64,000 bases of DNA from Corydoras sp. C115 (GCA_019802505.1 JAFMOC010000159.1:741501-805500), one strand, 5' to 3'. Positions 1 to 12,268 are shown, counted from the stretch's first letter. The notes: generated by a model from the letters alone, not told the origin. Translations and numbers: made by a program.

Positions 1-35
1 CCTTCAACAGTCTATATTTTATGAAATACATTTTG

Positions 36-361
36 TGGCACGGTGGCTTAGTGGTTAGCATGTTCTCCTCTCAGCACTAGGGATTCCCAGTTCGAATCCC
101 CATCTGGGTGGAGTTTCCATGTTCTCCCCGTGTCCGAGTGGGTTTCCTCCGGGTTCTCCGGTTTCCTCCCACAGTCCAAAAACATGGAGCAAGTCAATTG
201 AGTTCTCCAAATTGCCCCATATAGAGTGTGTTTGTGTGAGTGAGTGATTGCCCAGCGATAGATTGGCGTCCTGTCCTGGGTCTATCTGCCCAGCGACCGA
301 AACGTTCTCCACTGGATGGGCATGGGGAATAGAGGAAAAAGCAGAAGATAATGGATGGATG
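36..361 (+). repeat. DANA/Mermaid-like SINE, near full length
   Basis: The tRNA-like head has A box TGGCTTAGTGG and B box GGTTCGAATCC (here AGTTCGAATCC). The body has GGAGTTTCCATGTTCTCC and CACAGTCCAAAAACATGG. The 3' end has CTGGATGGGCATGGGGAA and a (ATGG)n tail. This pattern defines all SINE entries below. Confidence 0.85.
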
Positions 362-593
362 GACATTATGCAATAAGAAGTACAGATATAGCTGACTTAT
401 TTAGACATTTTAAATTACTAATTTCTGATTGAATATGATAAAATGATAAAAGACACACCCACCTGTTAATAAGAGTCAGAACTGTCCCTCTTTCTGCAAT
501 AATACAAGATCTTAATATCACCCCTCCCTCTTCATTACACGATTGCTGGCCTGAAGTGTGTCACAGTCTGCAATTTCTGCCTGAACTTCATAA

Positions 594-796
594 TCTTCAA
601 TGAGTCCCCCATTGAGTCTTGGTCCTCCCAAGGTTTCTTCCTTAAATAACAACATAAAAGGGAGTTTTTTCTTGCCACTGTCGCTTCGGCTTGCTCTTTG
701 GGGGTTTAAAGGCTTTTCATTCTGTAAAGCTGCTTTGTGACAATGTACTGTTGTAAAAAGCGCTATATAAATAAATTACTTGACTTGACTTGACTT
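594..796 (+). repeat. 3'-end repeat with CTGCTTTGTGACAATG core
   Basis: GGCTTGCTCTTTGGGGG, then GTAAAGCTGCTTTGTGACAA and GCGCTATATAAATAAA with a TTGACTTGACT tail. Also at 32503-32694 and 46560-46675 (+) and 8990-9110 (-). Probably the 3' end of an L2-like LINE; the class is inference. Confidence 0.55.
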
Positions 797-1400
797 AATC
801 TAAATGTTTGGTAGTTTTGGTTGTTGTTTGAATCTTTGTCATTTTCATCACACTGCAGTTATCTCAGTTATCTCTGGTAAATAATGTGATGCCTTTCAAT
901 TACATGTTAACTTTTTCTGTTTTATACCCAAACAGAAAAAAAACAATTGTTTCATTTAGTCACATAACACATAATGAATATTTTGAGAGTCTCCTTGTTA
1001 CTATTTTTATAATTCAAGACTGTATAAGGTGGTTCTCGGGATGTCCTTGCCTCCTTCACTGTCTGCTTGCCACCGCCCACAGCTCCAATTTTTACTCATG
1101 ACCTAATAGGGCATTCAGAGTATACACTACCTTAAAAACAAAGTTTAAAAAATGAGAGCAATATAGTTTTTAAAGTTATTTATGTCAATGTAGACAATTT
1201 TCTTGTATCTTCAGCTGAAATGACCCAGTATACCCCTATCTGTCTGCCTATCTGTCTGTCTGTCTGCCCATCTATGTGCTGATCTGACTGCTTTCATCTT
1301 TAAGAAAACAGTTTGGGGAGGGTCTGTTTCTGTTATGGCCTGATGGTGCTCTAATTGCAAGAAAGCATTACTGAGTGAGTTTGGTTTGGGAGAACGTTCC
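797..1400. other. no recognised feature
   Basis: A/T-rich sequence. Only a degenerate CTGT/CTAT tract (1227-1275) stands out. A 71-codon frame at 886 has no recognisable motif. Confidence 0.6.
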
Positions 1401-1702
1401 TTCATTCATTATCTTCTGCTTTATCCTATATTAGGGTCGTGGGGGGGTTCCCCATGCCCATCCAGGGAGAACGTTTCGGGCGCTGGGCAGACACACCCAG
1501 GACAGGATGCCAATCCATCGCTGGGCACACACTCACTCACACAGATACACTCTATATGGGGCAATTTGGAGCACTCAATTGACTTGGTCCATGTTTTTGG
1601 ACTGTGGGAGAAAACCAGAGAACCCGGAAACCCAGATGGGGATTCGAACCGTGAATCCCTAGTGCTGAGAGGCGAACGTGCTAACCACTAAACCACCGTG
1701 GG
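1401..1702 (-). repeat. DANA-like SINE
   Basis: Minus-strand copy with tail at left and head at right; internal deletion in the GTGTCCGCGTGGG segment. Confidence 0.8.
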
Positions 1703-1878
1703 TGTGGGAGAACATAACTGGCCTAAACAGGACCCTGACCTTAAACCTATTAAACATCCTGACGGTTAACTAGAAAGCAGAGTGTAAGACGGACCCTGTT
1801 GTCAAACAATCTCATAGATTTTTTCTGGATAAAGGACCAACAGCTCCCACAGACACAGTTTGAAATATAAAACATCAT

Positions 1879-2425
1879 TTAGTGGTTTGCCTCATTGAAT
1901 CCCGATCTGGGTGGAGTTTCCATGTTCTCCCCGTGTCCATGCGGGTTTTCTCTGGGTTCTCTGGTTTCCTTCCATAGTCCAAAAACATGAATTTAAGGTC
2001 AATATAATGCTCTAAAATGCCCTATATGGCATGTGTTTGTGTGAGTGAGTGTGCCCAGCAATTAATTGGCGTCCTGCCTGTATGTATCTCCTCAGCACCC
2101 CAAACGTTCTCTCCTGGATGGACACGGAGAACCACCCTGCGATTAAGCAGAAGATAGAAAAAGAGAGAGAGAAAGAAAGAAATATATACATACTGTACAT
2201 AAATAAAATGATTTTAAAGGAATATGTTAAAGTCTCCTCAAAATTGCCCCATATAGAGTGTGTATGTGTGAGTGAGTGTGTGCCCAGCGATGGATTGGCG
2301 CCCTGTCCTGGGTCTATCTGCCCAGCGCCCGAGACGTTCTCCCCTGGATGGGCATGGGGAACCCCACCGCGACCCTAATAGAGGATAAAGCGGGAGATAA
2401 TGAATGAATAATGAATGAATGAATG
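1879..2425 (+). repeat. two DANA-like SINE pieces in tandem
   Basis: 1879-2158 lacks most of the head; 2237-2425 is a 3' half only. Confidence 0.7.
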
Positions 2426-2454
2426 TTAAAGTCTTTTGACACAATATAAATAGT

Positions 2455-2717
2455 GTGTGTGTGTGTGTGTGTGTGTGTGTCTGTGTCTGTGTCTGTGTCT
2501 GTGTGTGTGTGTGTGTGTCTGTGTGTGCGCGTGTGTGTGTCTTCCTGTTTACTTAATAACTCATCCACATAATTTGTTGTTGTTTTCTTTATATTTTTTT
2601 CCTATTGCATGTGTCTCTTCCGGTTTACTTAAAAATCCATCCACTTAATTTATAGCTGTTTTATTTCTATATTTTTCCTCAGTCATAACAAGTCATATCA
2701 ACAGAGCAACCTATGGG

Positions 2718-2792
<75 letters not shown>

Positions 2793-2930
2793 TGTGTGTG
2801 TGTGTGTGTGTGTGTGTCTTCCGGCTCATTTTCTAACTCATCCACATGATTTGTTGCTGTTGTATTTAGAATTTTTTCCTCTTCTGTAATAATGAACTAA
2901 ACACAGTCATATCAACACAGCAACCTATTT
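2455..2930. repeat. TG microsatellite minisatellite, three units
   Basis: Each unit is a (TG)n tract, then TCTTCC, AACTCATCCACAT-like sequence and TTTGTTG/TTTATAG; the last two also share CATATCAACA and CAACCTAT. TG tracts at 2455-2545 and 2720-2818. Confidence 0.65.
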
Positions 2931-3206
2931 ATGAGTCTGCAACTCTATTCCTCCAGAAAAGCAGAGAAACCAACTCTCAAAAAACATTCCCTGACACCAG
3001 AGCTGCCAACCAAATCTTTCCACAGCTTGCTGAAGTTAAAGATGACACTTAAGATCGTTCTGCATCCTTTCTCTGTCCACACCATCCAATACAGAGATGT
3101 AAATTTGGACCAGTCATAACAAGCAGTGGGCGGGACACAAGTGCCACTAGGCTAAATATGTCAAAATAAGATGGGCTTTGCATTTCAGAGAAGCAGATCC
3201 GTAGTC

Positions 3207-3352
3207 AGATCCCATGAACAATTTCCTCATGATTAAATTTAAAGACGGTCACGCCACGGCGTCATCATCATCATCATCATCATCTTCATCTACATCACTG
3301 CTCAGTGCAATGCCTCGGGTGTCTACTTACACTGGCTCGGCTAAACAGAGAG
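3207..3352 (+). CDS. smtn: possible upstream smoothelin exon
   Basis: An open stretch reads ...NNFLMIKFKDGHATA, a run of nine serines from a TCA repeat, then MPRVSTYTGSAKQRAG, and runs into a good donor (GCAG|GTAGG). The IKFKDG motif resembles the FTIEIKDG motif upstream of the smoothelin domain in mammalian SMTN. The acceptor is uncertain (GTCAG at about 3206). The donor is phase 1 and does not join directly to the phase-0 exon at 15916, so at least one further exon would be needed. Confidence 0.4.
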
Positions 3353-3458
3353 CAGGTAGGACTTTCAATATATCAGACAGATTATAATAATACTATAATT
3401 ATAATATACAGCTTATACATATATACTACTACAACTAATATATAATAATAATACTAAC

Positions 3459-3459
<1 letters not shown>

Positions 3460-3516
<57 letters not shown>
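3460..3516. repeat. (AAT)n microsatellite
   Basis: Uninterrupted run of AAT. Confidence 0.9.
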
Positions 3517-3521
<5 letters not shown>

Positions 3522-3654
3522 ATAGAAATCACAAATCCAAATAGTGGAGCTGTTACCTTTTCTTTGTCAGCTTTTATTCAGTTTCATGCATAAAACCAAA
3601 CAGAAGTGCAGAAGGAGGAGAGAAAATACAGAGACGCTGGACACACACACAAAA

Positions 3655-3655
<1 letters not shown>

Positions 3656-3697
<42 letters not shown>
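3656..3697. repeat. (CA)n microsatellite
   Basis: Runs into GCACATGTGCTCACACCC. Confidence 0.9.
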
Positions 3698-3698
<1 letters not shown>

Positions 3699-3765
3699 CA
3701 TCCCTCTCTCGCACATGTGCTCACACCCACACATGCATGCGCATTGAAATAAACCCTCCCCTCCC

Positions 3766-3804
3766 CACGACCCTAGTGGAGGATTAAGCGGAAGATAATG
3801 AATA
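3766..3804 (+). repeat. DANA-like SINE tail fragment
   Basis: Only CGACCCTAGTGGAGGATTAA and the tail remain. Confidence 0.5.
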
Positions 3805-3861
3805 AATTAAAGGATGTAAAAATGTCACTAAATGTTGTTCAAAGTTACTTATTTTGTACTT

Positions 3862-3990
3862 CTGTGGTAGCTCAGTTGTTAGAGTGTTACAAATCTCAAG
3901 TTTGGGGGTTCAAATCCCAGGTCCTCTAAAATAACCAATATCGGTACTTGAGCAAAACCCTTAACCCTCATTGCTCCAGAGCTGCTGTAT
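3862..3990 (+). repeat. second tRNA-derived SINE family, copy
   Basis: GGTAGCTCAGTTGTTAGAG resembles an A box and GGTTCAAATCCC a B box, followed by TTGAGCAAAACCCTTAACCC. Same family at 17616, 25918 (-), 59943 and 62523 (-). Confidence 0.6.
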
Positions 3991-4063
3991 TTTAAAAATG
4001 TATTTAGTATTTTATTCTATTCCACACTTTTAACACCTAATTTATTAATGACATATTTTACTA

Positions 4064-4896
4064 TGACTTAGTGGTTAGCATGTTCGCCTCTCAGCACTAG
4101 GGATTCCCGGTTCGAATCCCCATCTGGGTTGGAATCTCCGGGTTCTCCGGTTTCCTCCCACAGTCCAAAAACATGGATCAAGTCAATTGAGTTCTCCAAA
4201 CTGCCCCATATAGAGTGTGTATGTGTGAGTGAGTGCCCAGCGATAGATTGGCGCCCTGTCCTGGGTGTATCTGCCCAGCGCCCGAGACATTCTCCCCTGG
4301 ATGGGCATGGGGAACCCCCCACGACCCTAATATATAGGACAAAGCGGAAGATAATGAATGAATGAATGAATATTTTACTATTGGCAGCTTGATGTTGTAG
4401 TGGTTAGCACGTTCACCTCTGGGTGGAGTTTCCATGTTCTCTGTGTTGTACGTGTTGGTTTCCTCCGGGTTCTCCGGTTTCCTCCCACAGTCCAAAAACA
4501 TGGATCAGGTCAATTGAGTTCTCCAAATTGCCCCTGAGTGAGTGTGTGCCCAGCGATAGATTGGTGTCCTGTCCTGAGTGTTTCTGCCCAGCGCCCGATA
4601 CATTCTCCCCTGGATGGGCATGGGGAACCCCCCCCCCCGCGACCCTAATAGAGGATAAAGCGGAAGATAATGGATGGATGGATGGATGGATGGATGGATG
4701 GGTTTCCTTTAGGTTCAAAGTGAATTGAATGCTATAAATTGCCCCATATACTGTGTGTTTGAGTGAGTGAGTGTGCCCAGGATAGATTGGCGCCCTGTTC
4801 TGGGTGTATCTGCCCAGCGACCGAAACGTTCTCCCCTGGATGAGCACCCCATGTCCCTAATGAAGAATTAAGCAAAAGATAATGAATCAATGAATG
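4064..4896 (+). repeat. three DANA-like SINE copies in a row
   Basis: 4064-4371 and 4400-4690 (both with body deletions) and a 3' part at 4691-4896, all in the same direction. Confidence 0.75.
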
Positions 4897-4899
4897 AAT

Positions 4900-6370
4900 T
4901 GATATTTTACTATCAGATTAATTGTATTAAACACTGATTGTTTGATACACTGGTGTAAAAAGGTACTAACTTTTTAAAGTAATTTTTGTAATTGAATTAC
5001 ATTTTATTATCTACATTGTCATGTTTCTTACCAAAATTAAAGATATGCCATACAAAGCATATGGTTCATTTAGACCAAACCTTAACATAACTTTCAGTTT
5101 CAGAGTTATTAAACCTTTATGGTTTTTGTCATTGCGTTTTCAAAAATTAGAAAATATTTTTGGTAAGGAGAAATCTACTGTATGACTTCCTAACTAGTTC
5201 CTTCATTATTCACCTAGTTTGAAATAAATTTAGTCATTTAGCAGACGCTTTTATCCAAAGCGACTAACAAATAAGAGAACCTAAGGCTCGTGCCTTGTGC
5301 GGATTGAAAATTTGTCAAAATCAGACCATTATCACTGATTATGACAGAATTTTTATTTCTCTTAAAAAAGCAACTGTGAACTGTCGGTCCTTGCTAAAAA
5401 CTTTAGAAACTAAACGCTTTAGTCTTTGCTAAAAACCTTTACCTTCATTAAAATGTTGCTTTAGAGTATAGTTGGAGGTTTCTTCTTACCTTTTATGAGA
5501 AGGCCAACCAGATTAGCCCCTCTGTTTATGATCACGAGAGCCAAGTATTCCATTTGCGCACTGTCTCTTGTGTGATTTTTTTTTTTCTCTCTCTGTGTGT
5601 GCCACAGCTCCATCACATTTGCCTTATTTGGAAGCACGTTGTTCATCCTCACCTCAGAGGAAGTCCAAGCATATTTTTAAGCCTTGATCTTTCCATTCTG
5701 TCATTTATCTTACAAGTTTTTTAAATTTGCAGCCAGCAAGAGTTCATCAAAAAAAAACTAATATCTATGTCCGTTTATTATGCACAGTGCAAACCAAATA
5801 AAGCTATATAAAGATTAGGAACTGTATACAACTTAATACATTTGTTTAAGAAAAACAGAACCAGTTTTGTTTTCATTCGAACATAAATGATTCTGCTCTA
5901 ATTTAGTTGTGTGTATACACCAGGCTTGGCTAACTTAAGCAAAGCTGTAATCTATGCATGACAAAAGCTATAAAAAACATTTTTCATTTGATGAATTAGA
6001 CTACAATGTATGTGGAAAAACAGCGATTAATATATCTGTTCATTCAGTAAATAAAGGTTTCCACTTGGCAGTATAAGAATTAACATAACATTGTTTTACG
6101 ATTAATTATATGCACAATGAAAGCTCTTAGCTATGGTCTATTTTTAGATACTCCCCCATAATAGTAATATTTTAGCGGCACAGTAGTGTTTAAGAGTTCG
6201 TGAACCTTTTTTTTTTTTTACAAGCATTAAAAATCTATCTAAAAAGCTATCTGTGCACTATTTAACACCTAAAATTTTGTTTATGTGCAATTCAATACAC
6301 CTCAGGTCTTTTACCTTTTATTTTATATTTCATAGCTATAATTTATATATTTATATATTATATAATTTAC
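4900..6370. other. no recognised gene
   Basis: A/T-rich, with one SINE tail at 5232. I see no splice-flanked open segment that fits smoothelin. Confidence 0.55.
5232..5276 (-). repeat. tail fragment of second SINE family
   Basis: AGCAGACGCTTTTATCCAAA only. Confidence 0.5.
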
Positions 6371-6373
6371 ATA

Positions 6374-6906
6374 AATCCCCATCTGGGTGGAGTTTCCATG
6401 TTCTCCCCGTGTCTGCGTGGGTTTCCTCCGGGTTCTCCGGTTTCCTCCCACAGTCCAAAAACATGGATCAAGTCAATTGAATTCTCAAAAATTGCCCCAT
6501 ATAGAGTGTGTTTGTGTGAGTGAGTGTGTGCCCAGCGATGGATTGGCGCCCTGTCCTGGGTCCATCTGCCCAGCGCCCGAGACGTTCTCCCCTGGATGGA
6601 CAAGGGGAACCCTACCACGACCCTAATAGAGGATAAAGCGGGAGATAATGAATGAATGAATAATTTACATATGTTCTCCCCGTGTCCCAGTGGGTTTCCT
6701 CCGGGTTCTCTGGTTTCCTCCCACAGTCCAAAAACATGGATCAAGTCAATTGAGTTCTCCAAATTGCCCCATGTAGAGTGTGTTTGTGTGAGTGAGTGTG
6801 TGCCCAGCGATAGGTGCCCGAGACGTTCTCCCCTGGATGGGCATTTGGAACCCCACCGCGACCCTAATAGAGGATAAAGCGGGAGATAATGAATGAATGA
6901 ATGAAT
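6374..6906 (+). repeat. two headless DANA-like SINEs in tandem
   Basis: 6374-6661 and 6665-6906, each starting inside the body. Confidence 0.78.
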
Positions 6907-7457
6907 AATTTACATATTTATACAGTTATATATACATATCTACTTGTTTTTTAATTTTGATTTTTTTTACCTATGCTGCTGTATATATACATATAAATAC
7001 TTTATACCCATGTTTCTACACATGTTACAGATTTCACTACCTCATTCTATACTTGCGAGCAAATGAAACGAAATTTCGTTCTATGTACACCAAGTGTATA
7101 ATTGAATGACAATAATGGTTATCTAAGTTTAAGTTCGACTTGGTCATTGTAACATGACAATCTGAGATAACAAAACCACCAGCTTCAAAGATAATTAGAG
7201 AGGTGCATTTCCTGAAGAAAATAAAATTGTGATTGCACACTTCATACACATGTCTCCTGAGTGCATATGAAATATATCAAAGCAATATTGTGAACTAGGT
7301 AAAAAAAAAGTGGGTGTTGCCGGGTAATAGGGTGTCTCTTAATCACGCGGCGATTTCAAAACCCCGGTCTGGATGCAGCCATCTCTGACTCCTGCGACAT
7401 TTGTCTTTGTAGCTCAAAAATTAGCCGAGATACTGTAGTGCAAATATCACTGTAATG

Positions 7458-8383
7458 CAGTGCTTCTCAAATAGTGGGGGGCACAGTGCGGTACCTGGGG
7501 GGGCGCATAACAAGATATCACAGAGCAAGTGATATTAAGTGTACTGAAGAAACCCTCAAGAGACAACACGGAAAAATATTTAACAGGGATGAGGAGAGAA
7601 AGGCAGAGAAAGCAATAAAAGTCAACCGAAAGCTAAATGTGGAAGTGTATGTAGCGCCTGGCTTCACTGTAACTGTAACTTCATTGTAACTGTAACTTCA
7701 TTGTAACTGAGGTGGGAGACGAAGAAAGACCGGTGTGTCTGCTGTGTCTTAAACTGTTGGCAGTGGACAGCGTGAAGCCAAATAAATGAAGGCGTCACTT
7801 AAAGACATTACACCCCAATAACGCTGATAACCGCTTGAGTTTTTAAATCGTAAACGTGACGCGCAGAGCCAGCAATCATCCCGCTTTATGAAAACTACTG
7901 CAGAAAAGCTGTGCGCTGCAAAACGGACACGTTGTAGACATTAGTTCTGACTTCCTCAAAAAAAAAAAAAAAAAAACAGCACAAATTGTTGTATTGATTT
8001 TAGTTTTGTAGGTTAAAGTGTTAATAGTGTTAAAGTGTTAAAGTGTTACGTTTAAATAAGGATTTCATTCGTTTCTGTTACAAACTAAAAAACAAAGTAA
8101 ATCAAATTATACTTTGTTCTAGGTTGATCTATATTTCATTCTTTTTTGTTTTCTTTATTGTTAATAAGGATACATTGTTGTAAAAGAGATGTATTTATAA
8201 CAAATTTATAGACAAATCATACTACAGTGGGCGTGTAAAAATACTTTGTCCCATTTTTGATTAATTTGGAGGGATAAATCATGTGGGGGGGGGTGAGGTG
8301 AGTGTGTGTGTGGGGGGGGGGGGGGCGCAAAATGTTTTCTTCTTCCTAGGGGGGGCTTAACAGAAAATAATTGAGAATCACTG
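7458..8383. mobile_element. hAT element (926 bp) with BED-finger remnant
   Basis: Termini CAGTGCTTCTCAA and TTGAGAATCACTG are inverted, flanked by an exact 8-bp duplication CTGTAATG (7450-7457, 8384-8391). Inside, 7709-7840 reads GDEERPVCLLCLK...RHLKTLHP with one stop, a BED-type zinc finger as in ZBED-like hAT transposases. The catalytic region is gone. A G-rich run lies at 8284-8327. Confidence 0.8.
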
Positions 8384-8989
8384 CTGTAATGCAAAGTGAA
8401 TGGGAATTTTGGTTCCGAAAAATTTGAATATATCAGGAATGGTTCGGTTCATTCCTTAGCCGTACACAAGCAGTGGTCTCGCCAATGAGCTGAACGTGTC
8501 CTGCAAAAACCATATCATTAGCTCAAAAATTGCTGGAGACAAAAGCAGGAATAATAAAAATCAGATAACATTAGTGTGATTGATTGCCATATATGACAGT
8601 CACACTAATTAGGAATATAAGGTGGTGGATAATGAGTAGAACATGGTTGCTTGTGCTTTGTGCTTTAACTTTTTCTAAATAGTTTATTCTAACTTTTCTC
8701 TGTGCATCATCCTGTCGACAGCAAATGGCAGGGCAAGTGTGGCACTAGCTTTTAAAGGATTAAAGTCAGCCAGCAATGACTTTTGGATAAGATAAACTTG
8801 TCTGTGTCTACTGGTGTTAAAACTAACATGGTTGCACTTAAAAACCCTCTTGAAAAACATTGTATCGCCACCTGTGTTGCAATGGAAAGCAGGTTTGAAG
8901 AACTTTAGAACAATTTGGTAGGTATTTCATAATCGAAGCATACAACTGCTTTAGAATCTGGTTTTAGTTCAGTTTACCAAGTTTAAATA

Positions 8990-9110
8990 TCGTTTATTTA
9001 TCATTTATATAGCACTTTTTACAATAGTACATTGTCACAAAGCAGCGTTGCAGTGTTATAAGCCTGAAAAGCCCAAAGAGCAAGCCAAACCAACAGTGAA
9101 GAGTTAAAAA
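8990..9110 (-). repeat. 3'-end repeat, inverted copy
   Basis: CATTGTCACAAAGCAGC and GCCCAAAGAGCAAGCC are the reverse complement of the core at 660-760. Confidence 0.45.
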
Positions 9111-9458
9111 ATCTCACTGTAGGACGGCTATGTACAGAGTGTGGTGATCAGGTCTCATTTGGAAAAACCATAATGATTGGAAAACTATATAAGTCTCATT
9201 GAGGGCGTCCTGCAGGACTGCCATCCAATAGAAATTCAGGTATCATCTAGTAGCCGCAGTGCTCGACAGATCCGTGGATGAAGTGCTGATGACACCTCAC
9301 GGAAATTGGTGACAACTTAAAAGAAACGGACAAGAAAAGCAGTTAGAGCTGATAAAACACATGTATTTAAGTAATAACTGTGTTTGATTGACACAGTGCA
9401 GCCTGTGACGGCATCACTGACTAGAGCAGCAGAACTAAAAGAGACAGATACTGCAGAC

Positions 9459-10468
9459 CAGGGGCATTTTTAGAGTTTAGAAACATCAGGGGCTTTAGCC
9501 CAGATCCCTTATTCCCCCTCTGTCCTCTTTAATAATTGCCCTTTTATGAGTGAATTGATCCATTTTTCAAACTGTTGTTACATTCATTTAGTTTGATCAT
9601 TCATTAGTCATATTGGATAAATTTTAATTACATATGAAATATGTCGGCGGCACGGTGGCTTAGTGGTTAGCACGTTCGCCTCTCAGCGTTAGGGATTCCC
9701 GGTTCGAATCCCCATCTGGGTGGAGTTTCCATGTTTTCCCCGTGTCCGTGTGGGTTTTCTCCGGGTTCTCGGGTTTCCTCCCACAGTCCAAAAACTTGGA
9801 TCAAGTCAATTGAATTCTCCAAATTGCCCCATATAGAGTGTGTATGTGTGCGTGTCTGTGTGAGTGAGTGTGTGCCCAGTGATAGATTGGTGCCCTGTCC
9901 TGGGTGTTTCTGCCCAGCGCCCGAAACGTTCTCCCCTGGATGGGCATGGGGAACCGCCCTGCGACCCTAGTAGAGGATAAAGCAGAAGATAATGGATGGA
10001 TGGATGGATGGATGAAATATGTCTGTCAGCAGTGGAGAGCACATTCAGTTCTAATAAATGATGGTTTTGGCTGAAAACTTTTGAATAAAGGAACCTGAGC
10101 TTCGGCAGAAAAGCGTGAATCTGTTTTACGTCAGTCGCAGATGAGAGTTTTAATAAGGTTTTGCTTTGAAATACCGTAACTTTGCGACAGTTTGCGCCTT
10201 CAGAAAAAATTCTGACGGTATCTGAAAGCTGAGAAGCTGCTCTTTACAGCCATCATACAGTTATTACGGTAACTTTACTCCTGATACTGGCGAAAAACAC
10301 TCCCTCACACACACAGAGCTTAGAAACACAAACAGCTGATGGTGACTCCATCGTTTGGTCCCGCTGCTGGAGGAGAGGCTGCAGAGAAAGCTGCTCTCAT
10401 TTATCGGGTGCTTCTGACAAAACATCCAGGACTATAGCTCAGAAAGCCCAGGTCTAACAATGCCCCTG
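9459..10468 (-). mobile_element. nonautonomous hAT element, copy 1 (1010 bp)
   Basis: CAGGGGCATTTTTAGA at one end and AATGCCCCTG at the other, with exact 8-bp duplication CTGCAGAC (9451-9458, 10469-10476). The interior matches 54739-55745 in the opposite orientation. A SINE sits inside at 9646-10011. No transposase frame is seen. Confidence 0.8.
9646..10011 (+). repeat. DANA-like SINE with target duplication
   Basis: Full length, flanked by ATGAAATATGTC (9634-9645, 10012-10023). Nested in the hAT element at 9459. Confidence 0.88.
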
Positions 10469-10634
10469 CTGCAGACTCTACTTAGTGAAGATGGCTCCCT
10501 GGAAAATCATCATTTCAGTGCCATACCCTCTACTAATGATGAGCTGGGTGAAGAGGTGACATGCCAGCAGAGACTGATCCCAGATCACCAACCCAACACC
10601 ACAGAGCCTGAGAACTACACCTTTATCTACAGGG

Positions 10635-11146
10635 AATTATTCATTCATCCATTATCTTATGCTTTATCCTATATTAGGGTCGTGGGGGGATTCCCCATGC
10701 CCATCCAGGGGAGAACGTTTCAGGCCCTGGGCCGATAGACCCAGGACAGGGCGCCAATCTATCGCTGGGCATTAATCCACCATGCCGCCCTACAGGGAAT
10801 TTCATTCATTAGTTATCTTCCGCTTTATCCTCTATTAGGGTCGCGGTGGGGTTCCCCATGCCCATCCAGGGGAGAACGTCTCGGGCGCTGGGCAGATACA
10901 CCCAGTACAGTGCGCCAATCTATCGCTGGGTACACACTCACTCACACAGACACACTCTATATGGGGCAATTTAGAGAATTCAATTGACTTGATCCATGTT
11001 TTTGGACTGTGGGAGGAAACCGGAGAACCCGGAGGAAACCCACACAGATACGGGGAGAACATGGAAACTCCACCCAGATAGGGATTCGAACCGGGAATCC
11101 CTAGCGCTGAGAGGCGAACGTGGTAAACACTAATCCGCCGTGCCAT
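10635..11146 (-). repeat. DANA-like SINEs, partial plus complete
   Basis: 10635-10790 with internal deletion, then a full minus copy at 10803-11146. Confidence 0.8.
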
Positions 11147-11780
11147 CCTACAGGGAATTTATTAAACGCAAATAAAATTGAATAAAAATAATATCAGAAG
11201 TAGTGGAGGGCTCTCATTCCTCAAAGCCCTTTTAACACTAGACCACTGCTTAATATTATTTATTCTTGGTCCATGCCAGCTTGTGAGATTGTTGTGATTC
11301 GATGCCACTTAGCATTTTTGAGTGGCAGTCTTTTTTAGTTTTTGAAAGATTTGCTATTCCTTTTGATTTTTATGACATGGGTTCATTTTCTATACTTTTC
11401 ACTCATGTTCTCAGCTGTAATCCACAGTTCATAATAGCAGTTTTTCTTGCATTGACGTGAGTAATAATACAGATAGAGCTTCGACTCGCTAGTAATTTGA
11501 CCTGAAGGTGACCTGAAGCCAATTATCTTCCTAATGTCAAAGTGTCATTACATAAGCTTGCAGAGCTCTATTGTGGTTCTGTCTCACATGGCTGGGTGGC
11601 TGGGTTCAGTTAGCCCTGTGCTTTCACAGTCATTCCCTCCCGCCATGTTGGGTCCTCCCTCACTAAAGCTGGTGGTTTTAAAGCGCACCGTGTCTTTTTT
11701 AGCACTGCGCTGAGTGATTAGGCTCAGTTGTGATTAGGCTCAGATGCATCAATGATTTGCTACACCTGTGCCTGCATCCA
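11147..11780. other. no recognised feature
   Basis: Unique-looking sequence between SINEs; no coding or repeat signature found. Confidence 0.5.
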
Positions 11781-11783
11781 TCC

Positions 11784-12137
11784 ATACATCCATCCATCCA
11801 TTATCTTCCACTTTATCCTGTATTAGAGTAGTGGGGGGTTCCCCATGAACCATCCAGGGGAGAACGTCTCGGGCGCTGGGCAGATACAACCAGGACAGGG
11901 CGCCAATCTATCACTGGGCACACACTCACTCACTCATACACACTCTATATGGGGCAATTTGGAGAATTCAATTGACCTTGATCCATGTTTTTGGACTGTG
12001 GGAGGAAACCGGAGAACCCGGAGGAAACCCACGCGGACACGGGGAGAACATGGAAACTCCACCCAGATTGGAATTTAAAGCATGAATCCCTAGCGCTGAG
12101 AGGAGAACATGCCAACCACTAAGCCACCGTGCCGCCC
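11784..12137 (-). repeat. DANA-like SINE, full length
   Basis: Minus copy from CCATCCATTATCTTCC to CTAAGCCACCGTGCCGCCCC. Confidence 0.83.
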
Positions 12138-12139
12138 CA

Positions 12140-12268
12140 ATACTAACATGATTTGAGTAAACAGGTTTCAATATAAAAACCTAAAATTAAATTATTAAGC
12201 TTGGTAGATCTTGATAACCTGTCCAATGGAAAAGTAGATTTCAGGCCAGAAAAGTGTGGGCACCCCTG
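12140..12268 (-). repeat. hAT-like terminal fragment
   Basis: Reading the minus strand from 12268 gives CAGGGGTGCCCACACTTTTC followed by AATCTACTTTTCC, typical of hAT termini. A similar end lies at 25703-25727. The opposite terminus is not found. Confidence 0.35.

Noticed and set aside
46..115. tRNA gene candidates with A and B boxes
   Set aside because: They are the tRNA-derived heads of SINEs; no clover-leaf with a proper anticodon arm and acceptor stem is kept.
2931..3119. 62-codon frame just upstream of the putative smoothelin exon
   Set aside because: No similarity to smoothelin that I can see, and it overlaps the minisatellite edge; left as non-coding.
3240..3300. CpG-island promoter for smoothelin
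   Set aside because: The local GC content and the open frame fit an internal exon better, and no transcription start signal is evident.
4413..4847. 144-codon and similar open frames rich in THTHS, SECVPSDG or PCPSRGER
   Set aside because: They are translations of the SINE in one of its six frames and recur at every SINE copy.
8284..8327. G-run as a regulatory quadruplex
   Set aside because: It lies inside a dead hAT element and most likely reflects slippage; no promoter context.
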